Below are positions 34,304 to 43,215 of a DNA stretch of 64,000 bases, piece after piece. The stretch is from Arthrobacter sp. ZGTC412 (GTDB lineage: Bacteria > Actinomycetota > Actinomycetes > Actinomycetales > Micrococcaceae): assembly GCF_002929215.1 (NCBI RefSeq), contig NZ_PJII01000003.1, forward strand, positions 124,001-188,000, written 5' to 3'. Position numbers and translations under genes: made by a program. The notes under the pieces were generated by a model. The model did no database searches, was not told the DNA's origin, and was given only the letters and a program-made list of their open reading frames with translations. How positions within the stretch are numbered: the first letter of the stretch is position 1; each line of letters starts with the position of its first letter.

Positions 34304-35632
34304 ATGACTGCAGCATTTGAGCCGAACCAGCAGCCGTCCGGCCAGGACACAACATCGCAGGCTGCCGCCCTGGAGCTCGAGTGGGCCGCCGACCCCCGCT
34401 GGGAAGGTGTGACCCGTGACTACTCAGCCTCCGACGTCGTCCGTCTCCGCGGCCGCGTCTCCGAAGAACACACTCTCGCCCGCCGCGGCGCCGAGAAGCT
34501 CTGGAAGCAGCTCACCGAAGAGCAGAAGACCGGCGGTTATACCAACGCCCTCGGCGCCCTGACCGGCAACCAGGCCGTGCAGCAGGTCAAGGCCGGGCTC
34601 CGCGCCATCTACCTCTCCGGCTGGCAGGTCGCCGCGGACGCCAACAACTCAGGCCACACCTACCCGGACCAGTCCCTCTACCCGGCCAACTCCGTCCCCA
34701 CCGTGGTCCGCCGGATCAACAACGCACTGCTCCGGGCCGACCAGATCGAATTCTCCGAGGGCATCCAGACCGTCGAGGACTGGCTGGTCCCAATCGTTGC
34801 CGACGCCGAAGCCGGCTTCGGCGGCCCGCTGAACGCTTACGAGCTGATGAAATCGATGATCCAGGCCGGCGCATCAGGCGTGCACTGGGAAGACCAGCTC
34901 GCCTCCGAAAAGAAGTGCGGCCACCTCGGCGGCAAGGTCCTGATCCCCACCCAGCAGCACGTCCGGACCCTGAACGCTGCCCGCCTCGCGGCCGACGTCG
35001 CCGGCACCCCTTCCGTCGTCATTGCCCGCACCGACGCCGAGGCAGCCACACTGATCACCTCCGACGTCGATCCCCGCGACCAGGAATTCATCACCGGCGA
35101 GCGCACCGCCGAGGGCTTCTACAAGGTCCGCAACGGCATCGAACCCTGCATCGCCCGCGCCAAGGCCTACGCCCCCTACTCGGACCTGATCTGGATGGAG
35201 ACGGGCACCCCGGACCTGGAGCTGGCCCGCAGGTTCGCCGAGGCCGTCAAGGCCGAGTTCCCGGACCAGATGCTCTCCTATAACTGCTCGCCGTCGTTCA
35301 ACTGGCGCAAGCACCTGGACGATGCCACCATCGCGAAGTTCCAGCGTGAACTTGGCGCCATGGGCTTCACGTTCCAGTTCATCACCCTGGCCGGCTTCCA
35401 TGCCCTGAACTACTCGATGTTCGATCTCGCCCACGGCTACGCCCGGAAAGGCATGAGCGCCTACGTCGAACTCCAGGAAAAGGAATTCGCCTCCGAATCC
35501 CGCGGCTACACCGCAACCAAGCACCAGCGCGAAGTCGGCACCGGCTACTTCGACGACATCGCCACCGCGCTCAACCCGAACGCCTCCACCCTCGCCTTGG
35601 TGGGATCCACCGAAGAAGGCCAATTCCACTAA
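34304..35632 (+). CDS. aceA: Isocitrate lyase
   Basis: 442 residues. Splits isocitrate into glyoxylate and succinate, the first step of the glyoxylate shunt. The catalytic motif KKCGHLGG is at residues 203-209 with active-site Cys205. Other conserved blocks are [29 protein letters not shown] and [29 protein letters not shown] precedes the ATG. It is divergent from ramB and followed, after a hairpin and a palindromic repeat, by aceB on the same strand. Expression is expected to be induced on acetate or fatty acids via RamB. Confidence 0.97.
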   Translation: MTAAFEPNQQPSGQDTTSQAAALELEWAADPRWEGVTRDYSASDVVRLRGRVSEEHTLARRGAEKLWKQLTEEQKTGGYTNALGALTGNQAVQQVKAGLRAIYLSGWQVAADANNSGHTYPDQSLYPANSVPTVVRRINNALLRADQIEFSEGIQTVEDWLVPIVADAEAGFGGPLNAYELMKSMIQAGASGVHWEDQLASEKKCGHLGGKVLIPTQQHVRTLNAARLAADVAGTPSVVIARTDAEAATLITSDVDPRDQEFITGERTAEGFYKVRNGIEPCIARAKAYAPYSDLIWMETGTPDLELARRFAEAVKAEFPDQMLSYNCSPSFNWRKHLDDATIAKFQRELGAMGFTFQFITLAGFHALNYSMFDLAHGYARKGMSAYVELQEKEFASESRGYTATKHQREVGTGYFDDIATALNPNASTLALVGSTEEGQFH

Positions 35633-35638
35633 TCCCCA

Positions 35639-35680
35639 GCCGCCCCCTCCGCTCGCAAGCTCGCGAGGGAACCCGGCGGC
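35639..35680. terminator. GC-rich hairpin after aceA
   Basis: GCCGCC (35639-35644) pairs with GGCGGC (35675-35680), with a further inner CCTC/GAGG pairing around a CTCGCAAGCTCGC loop region. It starts 7 bases after the aceA stop. With no T-run it may attenuate or stabilise rather than fully terminate, since aceB lies downstream. Confidence 0.45.
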
Positions 35681-35702
35681 CGTGGCCCCACTTTCCCCAC
35701 CT

Positions 35703-35763
35703 GTTGCTCTATCACTTTTGGTCCTCATCAAGCCGTTTCGGCAAACAAAAGTGATGGGGCAAC
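35703..35763. repeat. Dispersed 61-bp palindromic element, copy 2 (aceA-aceB gap)
   Basis: Left arm 35703-35720 (GTTGCTCTATCACTTTTG) and right arm 35746-35763 pair at 16 of 18 positions; both mismatches would be G-U pairs in RNA. It shares the GGTCCTCATC core and the total length of 61 bp with copy 1. It sits between aceA and aceB, ending 24 bases before the aceB start, where it could tune the ratio of the two enzymes. Confidence 0.8.
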
Positions 35764-35787
35764 GGAGTACTTTCAGGAGATCTTGAC

Positions 35788-37440
35788 ATGAATAGCTTTA
35801 CTGACAGCTTCACCATCAATGGCATTACCTTGACCGCTCAGCCCATTTGCCGGCAGAACGAGGTGCTCACTCCGGACGCTCTTGAGTTCGTTGCGAAGCT
35901 GCACCGGGCTACTGCTGACCGGCGGCAGGAACTGTTGCAGGCCCGGCGTACACGGCGGGCTGAGATTGCCGGCGGTGCTGATCCCCGGTTCCTGCCCGAG
36001 ACCGAGGGCATCCGGAACGACCCGTCGTGGCGGGTCGCTCCCCCAGCCCCGGGCTTCGAGGACCGCCGCGTGGAGATCACCGGGCCGGTGGACCAGAAGA
36101 TGACCATTAACGCCCTGAACTCCGGCGCCAAGGTGTGGCTCGCGGACATGGAGGACTCCTCCACCCCCACCTGGCGGAACGTGATCAAGGGTCAGCTGAA
36201 CCTCACCGACGCCTTGGAACGCCGGATCGACTTCACCACCGAAGAGGGCAAGGAATACAAGCTCCGCCCGGCCGGGGAACTGCCCACCATCGTGGTCCGA
36301 CCCCGCGGCTGGCACCTGCCCGAAAAGCACATGCTCATCGACGGCGCGCCCGTCGCCGGGGGCATCGTGGACTTCGGCCTGTTCTTCTTCCACAACGCCC
36401 GCCGCCTGCTCGCCCAGGGCAAAGGCCCGTACTTCTACCTGCCCAAGATCGAAAACCACCTCGAAGCCCGGCTCTGGAACGACATCTTCATCCTCGCCCA
36501 GGACCTCCTCGGCCTCCCCCAGGGCACCATCCGCGCCACCGTGCTGATCGAGACCATCACCGCCGCGTTCGAAATGGAGGAAATCCTCTACGAACTGCGC
36601 GATCACGCCGCCGGCCTGAACGCCGGCCGCTGGGACTACATCTTCTCCCTGATCAAAAACTTCCGCACCCGCGGCCCCCGTTTCGTCCTCCCGGACCGGG
36701 CCCAGGTGACCATGACCGCCCCCTTCATGCGCGCCTACACCGAACAGCTCGTGCGGGCCTGCCATAGGCGCGGCGCCATGGCCATCGGCGGCATGGCAGC
36801 AGCCGTCCCCAACCGCAAGGACGAAGCAGCAAACACCAACGCCCTTGAAAAGGTCCGTGCCGACAAGACCCGCGAGGCCAACGACGGTTTCGACGGTTCC
36901 TGGGTAGCCCACCCGGACCTCGTGCCCGTCTGCCGCGAGGTCTTCGACAACGTCCTCGGCGAAAAGCCCAACCAGCTGGACCGGGCCCGCGAGGACGTCA
37001 CCCCCGATGACCGCGCCCTGATCAACGTTGCCGCCACCGAAGGCACCATCACCGAACAGGGCATCCGGAACAACATCGAAGTGGGCATCCGCTACATCGA
37101 ATCCTGGCTCCGGGGCAACGGCGCGGTGGCCATCCACAACCTCATGGAAGACGCCGCCACCGCCGAGATCTCCCGCTCACAACTCTGGCAGTGGATTTAC
37201 GCCCGGGCCATCACCGACCACGGCGAAATCATCACCCACCACTGGATTGAAGAGCTCCTGGACGAGGAATTTGCACGTCTGGAACGCTTCGACGGCGACC
37301 GCTTCGAAGACGCCCGCGACATCTTTGAGGAAGTCACCCTCGCCCAGGACTTCCCGTCGTTCCTCACCCTCCCCGCCTACGCCCGCTACCTCACCGAAGC
37401 CCGTGAACGGGCATCGGTGGAAGAGCTCGCCGCGGCATAA
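35788..37440 (+). CDS. aceB: Malate synthase A
   Basis: 550 residues, normal for the A isoform. Condenses glyoxylate with acetyl-CoA to malate, completing the glyoxylate shunt. Conserved blocks: [29 protein letters not shown] (active-site Arg), [41 protein letters not shown], the metal-binding GRWDYIFS region, and [19 protein letters not shown] with the catalytic Asp. CAGGAG lies upstream of the ATG. It is probably co-regulated with aceA by RamB, but separated from it by 155 bases containing two RNA-hairpin-forming elements. Confidence 0.97.
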   Translation: MNSFTDSFTINGITLTAQPICRQNEVLTPDALEFVAKLHRATADRRQELLQARRTRRAEIAGGADPRFLPETEGIRNDPSWRVAPPAPGFEDRRVEITGPVDQKMTINALNSGAKVWLADMEDSSTPTWRNVIKGQLNLTDALERRIDFTTEEGKEYKLRPAGELPTIVVRPRGWHLPEKHMLIDGAPVAGGIVDFGLFFFHNARRLLAQGKGPYFYLPKIENHLEARLWNDIFILAQDLLGLPQGTIRATVLIETITAAFEMEEILYELRDHAAGLNAGRWDYIFSLIKNFRTRGPRFVLPDRAQVTMTAPFMRAYTEQLVRACHRRGAMAIGGMAAAVPNRKDEAANTNALEKVRADKTREANDGFDGSWVAHPDLVPVCREVFDNVLGEKPNQLDRAREDVTPDDRALINVAATEGTITEQGIRNNIEVGIRYIESWLRGNGAVAIHNLMEDAATAEISRSQLWQWIYARAITDHGEIITHHWIEELLDEEFARLERFDGDRFEDARDIFEEVTLAQDFPSFLTLPAYARYLTEARERASVEELAAA

Positions 37441-37470
37441 CCATCCGGGTAACCTTCCAAACTTCCGTCT

Positions 37471-37528
37471 GCCGGGCCGGCACGCCCTCCGCAACAGGCT
37501 CCTCCGAAATCCGGAGGGCCGGCCCGGC
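37471..37528. terminator. Strong hairpin between convergent aceB and MFS genes
   Basis: GCCGGGCCGG (37471-37480) and CCCTCCG (37485-37491) are mirrored by CGGAGGG (37512-37518) and CCGGCCCGGC (37519-37528), about 17 paired bases in all. It lies 30 bases after the aceB stop and 46 bases from the end of the convergent transporter gene, a good place for a shared bidirectional terminator, although no T-run follows. Confidence 0.6.
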
Positions 37529-37574
37529 GGCGGAACACACATGCCTCGCGAGGTGGGCCCACGCCCGCAGGGCT

Positions 37575-38879
37575 TTACCGCCCCTTGGGCACCCGCCGCA
37601 CGGAGAGGGTGGCGGCGAGGAAGAACGTCAGCACCGACGCCAGAATAAGAAGCAGGGCAGGCGTCCAGGATCCTGAAACGTCATGCACGTATCCCACCAG
37701 CGGAGGTGCCACCGCGCCGAAGCAGTAACCGAGACCCTGGACGGTGGCGGACATCCGGCCGGCGGAAACCTGGTCCCGCGCCAGCTTGATGATGGCTATG
37801 AAGATCAGCGTGATGCCGCCGCCCTGGGCGACGCCGCCAAAGATTGACCACAGCCACCAAAGTTCCGGTGCCAGCAGGAGACCGGCCGGCACGGCAGTCC
37901 ACAACAAACCCAAGGTGACGGCCACCGTCGTCGTACTGAAGTATTTGGCCGCGAACGGCACGCCAAGGCCGCCCACAATGGCGAACACCTGGAAAAGCGA
38001 GGACCCTGCTCCGGCCGCAGCAGCGGACATGCCCAGTTCGTCGTTCAGGTAGCTGGGCAGCCAGGCCGTAACTGCGTAGTAGGAGAAGGCCTGTCCGGCG
38101 AACGCAGCCGTGAGCCCGGCCGTGGTCCAGCCTGAACCGGCAACGGCTCCGTCCCTCGGCCGGTCCGGAGCAACAGCCGCGGAGGGTAGAAAAGCAGCGC
38201 GGAGTCCGACGGCGAGCGCCCAGCACACGATGGCCGCTACGGCGAAGACCCCGACGGAGGCGAGCGCGAGCTTCCAGCCCGCCAGTTCTGCCAGCGGTGC
38301 TGTGACCATCGAGGTCAGGAAGGACCCGACGTTCAGCGCGGCCGTGTAGACGCCCATGGCTGTTCCCTGCCGCAGCGGCGGGAAGTCTCGGCGGATGATG
38401 AGGGGCGCGGCAATGTTGCCAATGGTGATGGCAAGGCCAATCACTACTGTCCCGGCCAGCACCAGAGCTGGACCGCCCGAGGACCGGATGATGACGCCGG
38501 CCAGCACCCCCAGGATGGTGAGGGTCACGGCGAACTCGGCACCATACCCGCGGGCCACCATCGAAGCCAGGGGTGACGCGAGCGCAAAGCACAACACCGG
38601 AATGCTGGTCAGCAGTCCCAGCACCACCGGGGAAAAGCCCAAGTCGGCCTGCATAATATCCACCACCGGGGCGACGGCGACGAAGGGCCCGCGAAGGTTC
38701 AGCGCCAGCAGCCCGATGCAGGCCAGCAAGATCCAGGTCTTGGGAATCCTGGCAAAGATGCGGCCGCTCACCTGCAGGGCTTGGATGCTGGATCTTTTTT
38801 CATCACCCTCATTGCTATCACGGGCACGAACGCGGCAGGTCCCGGCGGCGGCGGGCCGGTCCTGCCTTACGATGAACAT
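37575..38879 (-). CDS. Major facilitator superfamily transporter, CynX/NimT-like
   Basis: About 434 residues with 12 predicted membrane helices beginning near WILLACIGLLALNLRGPFVAVAP, the opening typical of the CynX/NimT (cyanate permease-like) branch. The LTSIPVLCFALASPLASMVARGYG and SYYAVTAWLPSYLNDE segments are also typical. Substrate unknown. The N-terminal ~45 residues before the first helix are polar and poorly family-like, so the true start may be internal (for example a GTG near residue 39 of the frame). Divergent from the D-2-hydroxyacid dehydrogenase gene across 32 bases, so the two may share a promoter region. Confidence 0.82.
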   Translation of the reverse strand: MFIVRQDRPAAAGTCRVRARDSNEGDEKRSSIQALQVSGRIFARIPKTWILLACIGLLALNLRGPFVAVAPVVDIMQADLGFSPVVLGLLTSIPVLCFALASPLASMVARGYGAEFAVTLTILGVLAGVIIRSSGGPALVLAGTVVIGLAITIGNIAAPLIIRRDFPPLRQGTAMGVYTAALNVGSFLTSMVTAPLAELAGWKLALASVGVFAVAAIVCWALAVGLRAAFLPSAAVAPDRPRDGAVAGSGWTTAGLTAAFAGQAFSYYAVTAWLPSYLNDELGMSAAAAGAGSSLFQVFAIVGGLGVPFAAKYFSTTTVAVTLGLLWTAVPAGLLLAPELWWLWSIFGGVAQGGGITLIFIAIIKLARDQVSAGRMSATVQGLGYCFGAVAPPLVGYVHDVSGSWTPALLLILASVLTFFLAATLSVRRVPKGR

Positions 38880-38911
38880 CACTGCCGCTGACTCCGGACG
38901 AAGGACACAAC

Positions 38912-39871
38912 ATGCAGCACCGGCTTGCCATCCTTGATGACTACCAGGACGTGGCGCATGGGTTCGCGGACTGGTCTTCCCTGGAGGCCGACGGCGTCTC
39001 GGTCACCTCATACCGCGAGCCGTTCGCGTCACCGGACGCGCTGGTCTCCGCCCTGGCAGGAGCGACCATCATCATTGCGATGCGTGAGCGGACCGCTTTC
39101 CCGCGGGAGGTGCTCGAAAAACTCCCCGCCCTCCAGCTTTTGGTCACCACCGGGATGGCAAACGCCTCAATTGACGTGGAGGCGGCAACTGAGCTCGGAC
39201 TGACGGTGTGCGGCACTCCCGGTTCGCCCACGGCCGCGCCGGAACTGACCTGGGCACTGCTCCTGGCTCTCGCGCGCAACCTTCCCGCAGAGGATGCTTC
39301 GCTCCGTTCGGGCGCCTGGCAGAACACGGTTGGGTTCGAACTCGCCGGCAAGACCCTGGGCGTGGTGGGCCTGGGCAAGATTGGCCGCAGGATTGCCGCC
39401 TACGGTCAGGCCTTCGGCATGGAGGTCGTGGCGTGGAGCCAGAATCTGACAGATGAGGCCGCGGCTGGGGCCGGGGTGCGGAAAGTGTCCAAGGAAGAGC
39501 TTTTCAGGACTTCCGACGTCGCCACCCTCCATCTGCGCCTGTCTCCCCGTTCAGAGGGCATAGTGGGCGAGCCGGAGCTCCGGCTGCTGGGTCCGGACGG
39601 CGTCCTGGTGAACACCGCACGAGGACCTTTGGTTGACCAGGACGCCCTGGTGCGGGCCCTGTCCGAAGGCTGGATCGCCGGCGCCGCGCTGGACGTGTTC
39701 GACCACGAACCCTTGCCGGTAGGCCACCCGCTCCTCAGCGCCCCCAACACGGTGCTCTCCCCGCACCTGGGCTATGTCACTCGCGAGAGCTACCGGGAGT
39801 TTTACGGCGGGGCGCTGGAAGACGTCAAGGCTTGGCTGGCAGGCTCGCCCGTGCGCGTAATTTCCGGCTGA
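38912..39871 (+). CDS. D-2-hydroxyacid dehydrogenase (NAD-dependent)
   Basis: 319 residues. NAD-binding motif LGVVGLGKIGRRIAAYGQAFG; catalytic Arg in NTARGPLVDQDAL, Glu in ALDVFDHEPLP and His in SPHLGYVTRESY, the full D-2-HDH triad. The N-terminal AILDDYQDVA is typical of a subgroup often annotated as phosphoglycerate dehydrogenase-like; substrate is not determinable. GAAGGAC upstream of the ATG. Divergent from the MFS gene, which might import its substrate (inference). Confidence 0.9.
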   Translation: MQHRLAILDDYQDVAHGFADWSSLEADGVSVTSYREPFASPDALVSALAGATIIIAMRERTAFPREVLEKLPALQLLVTTGMANASIDVEAATELGLTVCGTPGSPTAAPELTWALLLALARNLPAEDASLRSGAWQNTVGFELAGKTLGVVGLGKIGRRIAAYGQAFGMEVVAWSQNLTDEAAAGAGVRKVSKEELFRTSDVATLHLRLSPRSEGIVGEPELRLLGPDGVLVNTARGPLVDQDALVRALSEGWIAGAALDVFDHEPLPVGHPLLSAPNTVLSPHLGYVTRESYREFYGGALEDVKAWLAGSPVRVISG

Positions 39872-39937
39872 TGCCCCTAAGCAGGGCGTAGGGCGCGGCG
39901 GACCGAGCCGCCCGCGGGTCCAAAGGGTCCCGTCCGG

Positions 39938-41149
39938 CTACCCGGGTACCTGAAGCGCTGCCTCAATGGATGCCGGAGACAGCACATGTTGCGTCACCAT
40001 CTGGCTTGCGCCCAGAATGGCTGCCCGGTCGCCGGCCAGCGACAGCGCAATACGGAGGTGGGCTGTGGCCAGCGGAAGCGAGCGCCGGTACACCACTTCC
40101 CGCACGCCAGCCATCAGGTGCTCCCCGGCCTCGCCCAGGCTTCCACCGACCACAACAACAGAGGGGTTGAGCAGGTTCACCACGGTGGCCAGGACGTCGC
40201 CCACGTCCCGGCCCGCCTGGCGCAGCAGCTGGATGGCCTGCAGGTTTCCCTGCGCCACGAGCCGAAGCACGTCACTGCCATTCGTGGCCGTAATTCCCTG
40301 CCGGTCCAGCTCGGCGGCCAACGCAGGACCGGACGCCAGTGCCTCCAGGCAGCCGTAGTTGCCGCAGCGGCACAGCACGTCGTCGCCGCGCGGAACCCGC
40401 ACATGGCCCAGGTCACCGGCGGTACCGTTGGCACCTCGCTGCAGGGTTCCGCTGCTGATAATTCCGCAGCCGATACCGGTGGCCACCTTGATGAACAGGA
40501 AATTCTCGTCCGCGGGCCAGTGTGCGGACCGTTCCCCCAGCGCCATGATGTTCACATCGTTGTCCACCAGGACGGCCACCGGCAGGGATCGCTGAACGTA
40601 AGAGACGACGTCGAACCCGTCCCAGCCCGGCATGATGGGCGGTTTGACCCGCCGCCCGCTGGAGTGCTCCACCGGCCCCGGCAATCCGATGCCCACGCCG
40701 GCCAGGTCAGCCATCCCGCGTCCAGCCGTGGCCAGGAGCGAAAAACCCTCCTTGACCACCCGGCCCAGCACGGCCTCCGGCCCGTCAGCCACGTCCTGCG
40801 CCAGGCGTTGTTCGGCCAGGACCTGGCCGTTGAGGTCCGTGACGGCGACGATCACGTGGGTGGCCCCGACATCGACGGCCAACACCACGCGCACGTAAGG
40901 GTTGAAGGCAAAGCGCGACGGCGGCCTGCCGCCGCTCGAATTCCCCTCACCGGCCGGGCCTACCAACCCTGACGCGATCAGGGCATCGATGCGTGACGCC
41001 ACCGTGGACCTTGCCAAACCAGTGGTCAGCGCAAGTTCTGCCCGGGTCCGCGCCTTACCGTCACGGAGGAGCTGGAACAGGACGCCCGCCCCGCCCTGGG
41101 CTGCGACAGGCCCGGCTGCCGGGATGCTGCTGCCGGCTGCCTTGGTCAT
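39938..41149 (-). CDS. ROK-family transcriptional regulator
   Basis: 403 residues from the ATG chosen (a TTG at 41170 is in frame). N-terminal winged helix: LLRDGKARTRAELALTTGLARSTVASRIDALIASGLV. The sugar-kinase-like ROK domain has VLAVDVGATHVIVAVTD as phosphate loop, the ROK signature, and the zinc site CRCGNYGCLEALASGPAL (Cys pattern intact). Divergent from a four-gene catabolic operon, with repeated GGCAACTTTTGC-type sequences over its own promoter. It probably represses the operon and itself and responds to the sugar substrate or a derivative. Confidence 0.92.
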   Translation of the reverse strand: MTKAAGSSIPAAGPVAAQGGAGVLFQLLRDGKARTRAELALTTGLARSTVASRIDALIASGLVGPAGEGNSSGGRPPSRFAFNPYVRVVLAVDVGATHVIVAVTDLNGQVLAEQRLAQDVADGPEAVLGRVVKEGFSLLATAGRGMADLAGVGIGLPGPVEHSSGRRVKPPIMPGWDGFDVVSYVQRSLPVAVLVDNDVNIMALGERSAHWPADENFLFIKVATGIGCGIISSGTLQRGANGTAGDLGHVRVPRGDDVLCRCGNYGCLEALASGPALAAELDRQGITATNGSDVLRLVAQGNLQAIQLLRQAGRDVGDVLATVVNLLNPSVVVVGGSLGEAGEHLMAGVREVVYRRSLPLATAHLRIALSLAGDRAAILGASQMVTQHVLSPASIEAALQVPG

Positions 41150-41165
41150 AGGACATGGATAACAC

Positions 41166-41217
41166 GGCAACTTCTGCGTGTCACGCTGGCAACTTTTGCT
41201 TGACGCGCAACAAAAGT
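41166..41217. promoter_or_regulatory. ROK operator sites between regulator and sugar operon
   Basis: Direct repeats GGCAACTTCTGCGTG (41166-41180) and GGCAACTTTTGCTTG (41188-41202) share 13 of 15 bases with 22-base spacing. The second also forms an inverted repeat with CAAAAGT (ACTTTTG 41192-41198 against 41211-41217, 12-bp spacer). The AT-rich TTTTG cores within G/C flanks are in the style of NagC/Mlc/XylR-type ROK sites. Confidence 0.6.
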
Positions 41218-41299
41218 GGCCTTAGCTTTGCAGTAGACGAAAGAGCCGTGGTCGAGGCCACTGCGCCGGCCTGAACGAGTCCCAAACCCAGGAGACCAC

Positions 41300-42055
41300 A
41301 TGTCCTACTCCCTCCAGCTCTATACGCTGCGCAACGCCATCCAGGAAGACCTTCCCGGAACCATCAGAAGGGTGGCGGATCTCGGCTTCACCAAGGTGGA
41401 GCCGTACAACTTCGTTGCCACTGCCACCGAGCTTGGAGCGGCCCTGCGGGAGAACGGCGTCACCGCGCCGTCCGGTCACGCCCCGCTGTTGAGCCAGGAC
41501 CAGGACGAAATCTTCGCAGCCGCCAAGGAACTGGGGATCACCACTGTGATCGAGCCGTTCATTCCCGCAGACCGCTGGCAGTCCGCAGAACACGTCCATT
41601 CCACAGCCGCCAAACTGAACGAAGCAGCCAAAAAGGGGGCGGGCTACGGCATCCGGGTGGGCTACCACAACCACCAGTGGGAGCTGGAGTCCACCGTCGA
41701 GGGCCGGACTGCCCTGGAGTACTTTGCCGACCTGCTGGACCCTGAACTCGTCCTGGAGGTGGACACGTACTGGGTCGCTGTCGGTGGACAGGACCCCGTG
41801 AACATCCTGGGCAGGCTGGGTGACCGGGTGAAGTTCATCCACATCAAGGACGGGCCGCTGACCACGGACACCAAGGCCCAACTGCCCGCGGGCAAGGGCG
41901 AAGTGGCTGTTCTGGACGTCATTGCCGCCGCGAAGTCCCTGGAAGTGGGAGTTGTGGAATTTGATGACTACGACGGGGACATCTTCGACGGCATCGCCCA
42001 AAGCCTGAAGTTCCTGCAGGAGTCCGGCGCCGCAGCAACCGGAGCAGAAGCATGA
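41300..42055 (+). CDS. Sugar phosphate isomerase/epimerase-type TIM barrel (AP2Ec fold)
   Basis: 251 residues. Xylose-isomerase-like TIM barrel: SLQLYTLRNAIQEDLPGTIRRVADLGFTKVEPYNF at the start, YGIRVGYHNHQWELE in the middle, LVLEVDTYWVAVGG and VKFIHIKDGP, where the Glu/His/Asp metal ligands of the family fall, and VVEFDDYDGD at the end. Such enzymes isomerise or epimerise sugars or keto-sugars, or cleave inosose-type rings. CAGGAG precedes the ATG. First gene of the ROK-controlled operon; its stop overlaps the next start by 4 bases (ATGA). Confidence 0.88.
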   Translation: MSYSLQLYTLRNAIQEDLPGTIRRVADLGFTKVEPYNFVATATELGAALRENGVTAPSGHAPLLSQDQDEIFAAAKELGITTVIEPFIPADRWQSAEHVHSTAAKLNEAAKKGAGYGIRVGYHNHQWELESTVEGRTALEYFADLLDPELVLEVDTYWVAVGGQDPVNILGRLGDRVKFIHIKDGPLTTDTKAQLPAGKGEVAVLDVIAAAKSLEVGVVEFDDYDGDIFDGIAQSLKFLQESGAAATGAEA

Positions 42056-43215
42056 GCGCCGCATCCCCACTGAATCAAACAACCGCGCGGAACGCAGCAC
42101 CGGGCAGCGGCCCGGTGGGCGTTGGTATCATCGGCGCCGGCAACATCAGCAAGCAGTACCTGGACAACCTCACCATCTTCCCGGATGTGAAAGTCCACGT
42201 CATCGCGGACCTCTTCGAGGAAGCGGCGGAAGCCCGCGCCAAGGAATATGGCATCCCCGAGTGGGGCGGGGTGGAGAAAGCCCTAAGCCACCCCGACGTC
42301 GAAATCATCGTCAACCTGACCATTCCTGCCGCCCACGTGGAGGTTGCCACTGCCGCAGTGAACGCCGGCAAGCACGTCTGGACTGAGAAGCCCTTCTCGC
42401 TGGACCGCGAGTCCGGCCTAAGCCTGCTCAAAACGGCTGATGCCGCCGGGGTCCGCCTCGGATGCGCCCCGGACACGTTCCTCGGCGCCGGCCTGCAGAC
42501 CGCACTGCGCGTGATCCAGCGGGGCGACATTGGAACACCCCTGACCGCCATGACCACGTTCCAGACCCCCGGCCCGGAATCCTGGCACCCCAACCCGGCC
42601 TTCCTCTTCCAGCACGGTGCGGGCCCCCTGTTCGACATGGGCCCCTACTACCTCACCACCCTTATCCAGGCTTTCGGCTCCATCCGCACGGTGGCCGCCG
42701 TCGGATCCAAGGCCAAGAACGTCCGCGTGATCGGTTCCGGGCCCAAAGCCGGCGAAGAGTTCACGGTGGAGGTGCCCACCCACGTGTCCGCGATGGCCCA
42801 GTTCGAAAGCGGGGCGTCCTCCCACAGCGTCTTCTCCTTCGAGTCCCCCCGCCAGCGGATGGGCTTCGTGGAGATCACCGGCACCGAGGCCACCCTCTCA
42901 CTGCCGGATCCGAATTATTTCGACGGCGACATCAGGATTTGGCGCGCAGGAGACGAGGACTGGACCAGCATCGCGGCCACGGGTCCGGCGAACGGCCGCG
43001 GCATGGGAGTCCTGGACATGGCCCGGTCCATCCGTGCCGGCGTCCCCCACCGTGCCACCGGGAACCTTGCCTATCACGTCCTGGACAGCATGGTCTCCAT
43101 CTCGGAGTCCATGGAGTCCGGCACGTTCGTTAATGTGGAAAGCTCCGCACCGGCGTCGGCTCCCCTCCCCGAGGACTGGTCCCCGGAAACGCCGACCCTT
43201 GGCGGCAACGCGTGA
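42052..43215 (+). CDS. Gfo/Idh/MocA-family oxidoreductase (first of two)
   Basis: 387 residues. Rossmann motif GVGIIGAGNISKQYL, then HVWTEKPFSLD with the EKP lysine. In the third motif, where many members have GDxxxH, this protein has PLFDMGPYYLTTL, so the usual catalytic His is replaced by Tyr. That variant occurs in a subset of the family with different substrates. NAD(P)-dependent sugar or cyclitol dehydrogenation is the probable activity. Overlaps both neighbours by 4 bases. Confidence 0.9.
   Translation: MSAASPLNQTTARNAAPGSGPVGVGIIGAGNISKQYLDNLTIFPDVKVHVIADLFEEAAEARAKEYGIPEWGGVEKALSHPDVEIIVNLTIPAAHVEVATAAVNAGKHVWTEKPFSLDRESGLSLLKTADAAGVRLGCAPDTFLGAGLQTALRVIQRGDIGTPLTAMTTFQTPGPESWHPNPAFLFQHGAGPLFDMGPYYLTTLIQAFGSIRTVAAVGSKAKNVRVIGSGPKAGEEFTVEVPTHVSAMAQFESGASSHSVFSFESPRQRMGFVEITGTEATLSLPDPNYFDGDIRIWRAGDEDWTSIAATGPANGRGMGVLDMARSIRAGVPHRATGNLAYHVLDSMVSISESMESGTFVNVESSAPASAPLPEDWSPETPTLGGNA

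Noticed and set aside
35773-37137. 454-codon open frame antisense to aceB
   Set aside because: Overlaps the entire malate synthase gene with intact motifs; no independent support.
39872-39937. GC-rich inverted repeats between D-2-hydroxyacid dehydrogenase and ROK genes as a terminator
   Set aside because: Several short overlapping GC pairings are possible but no single convincing stem; not called.
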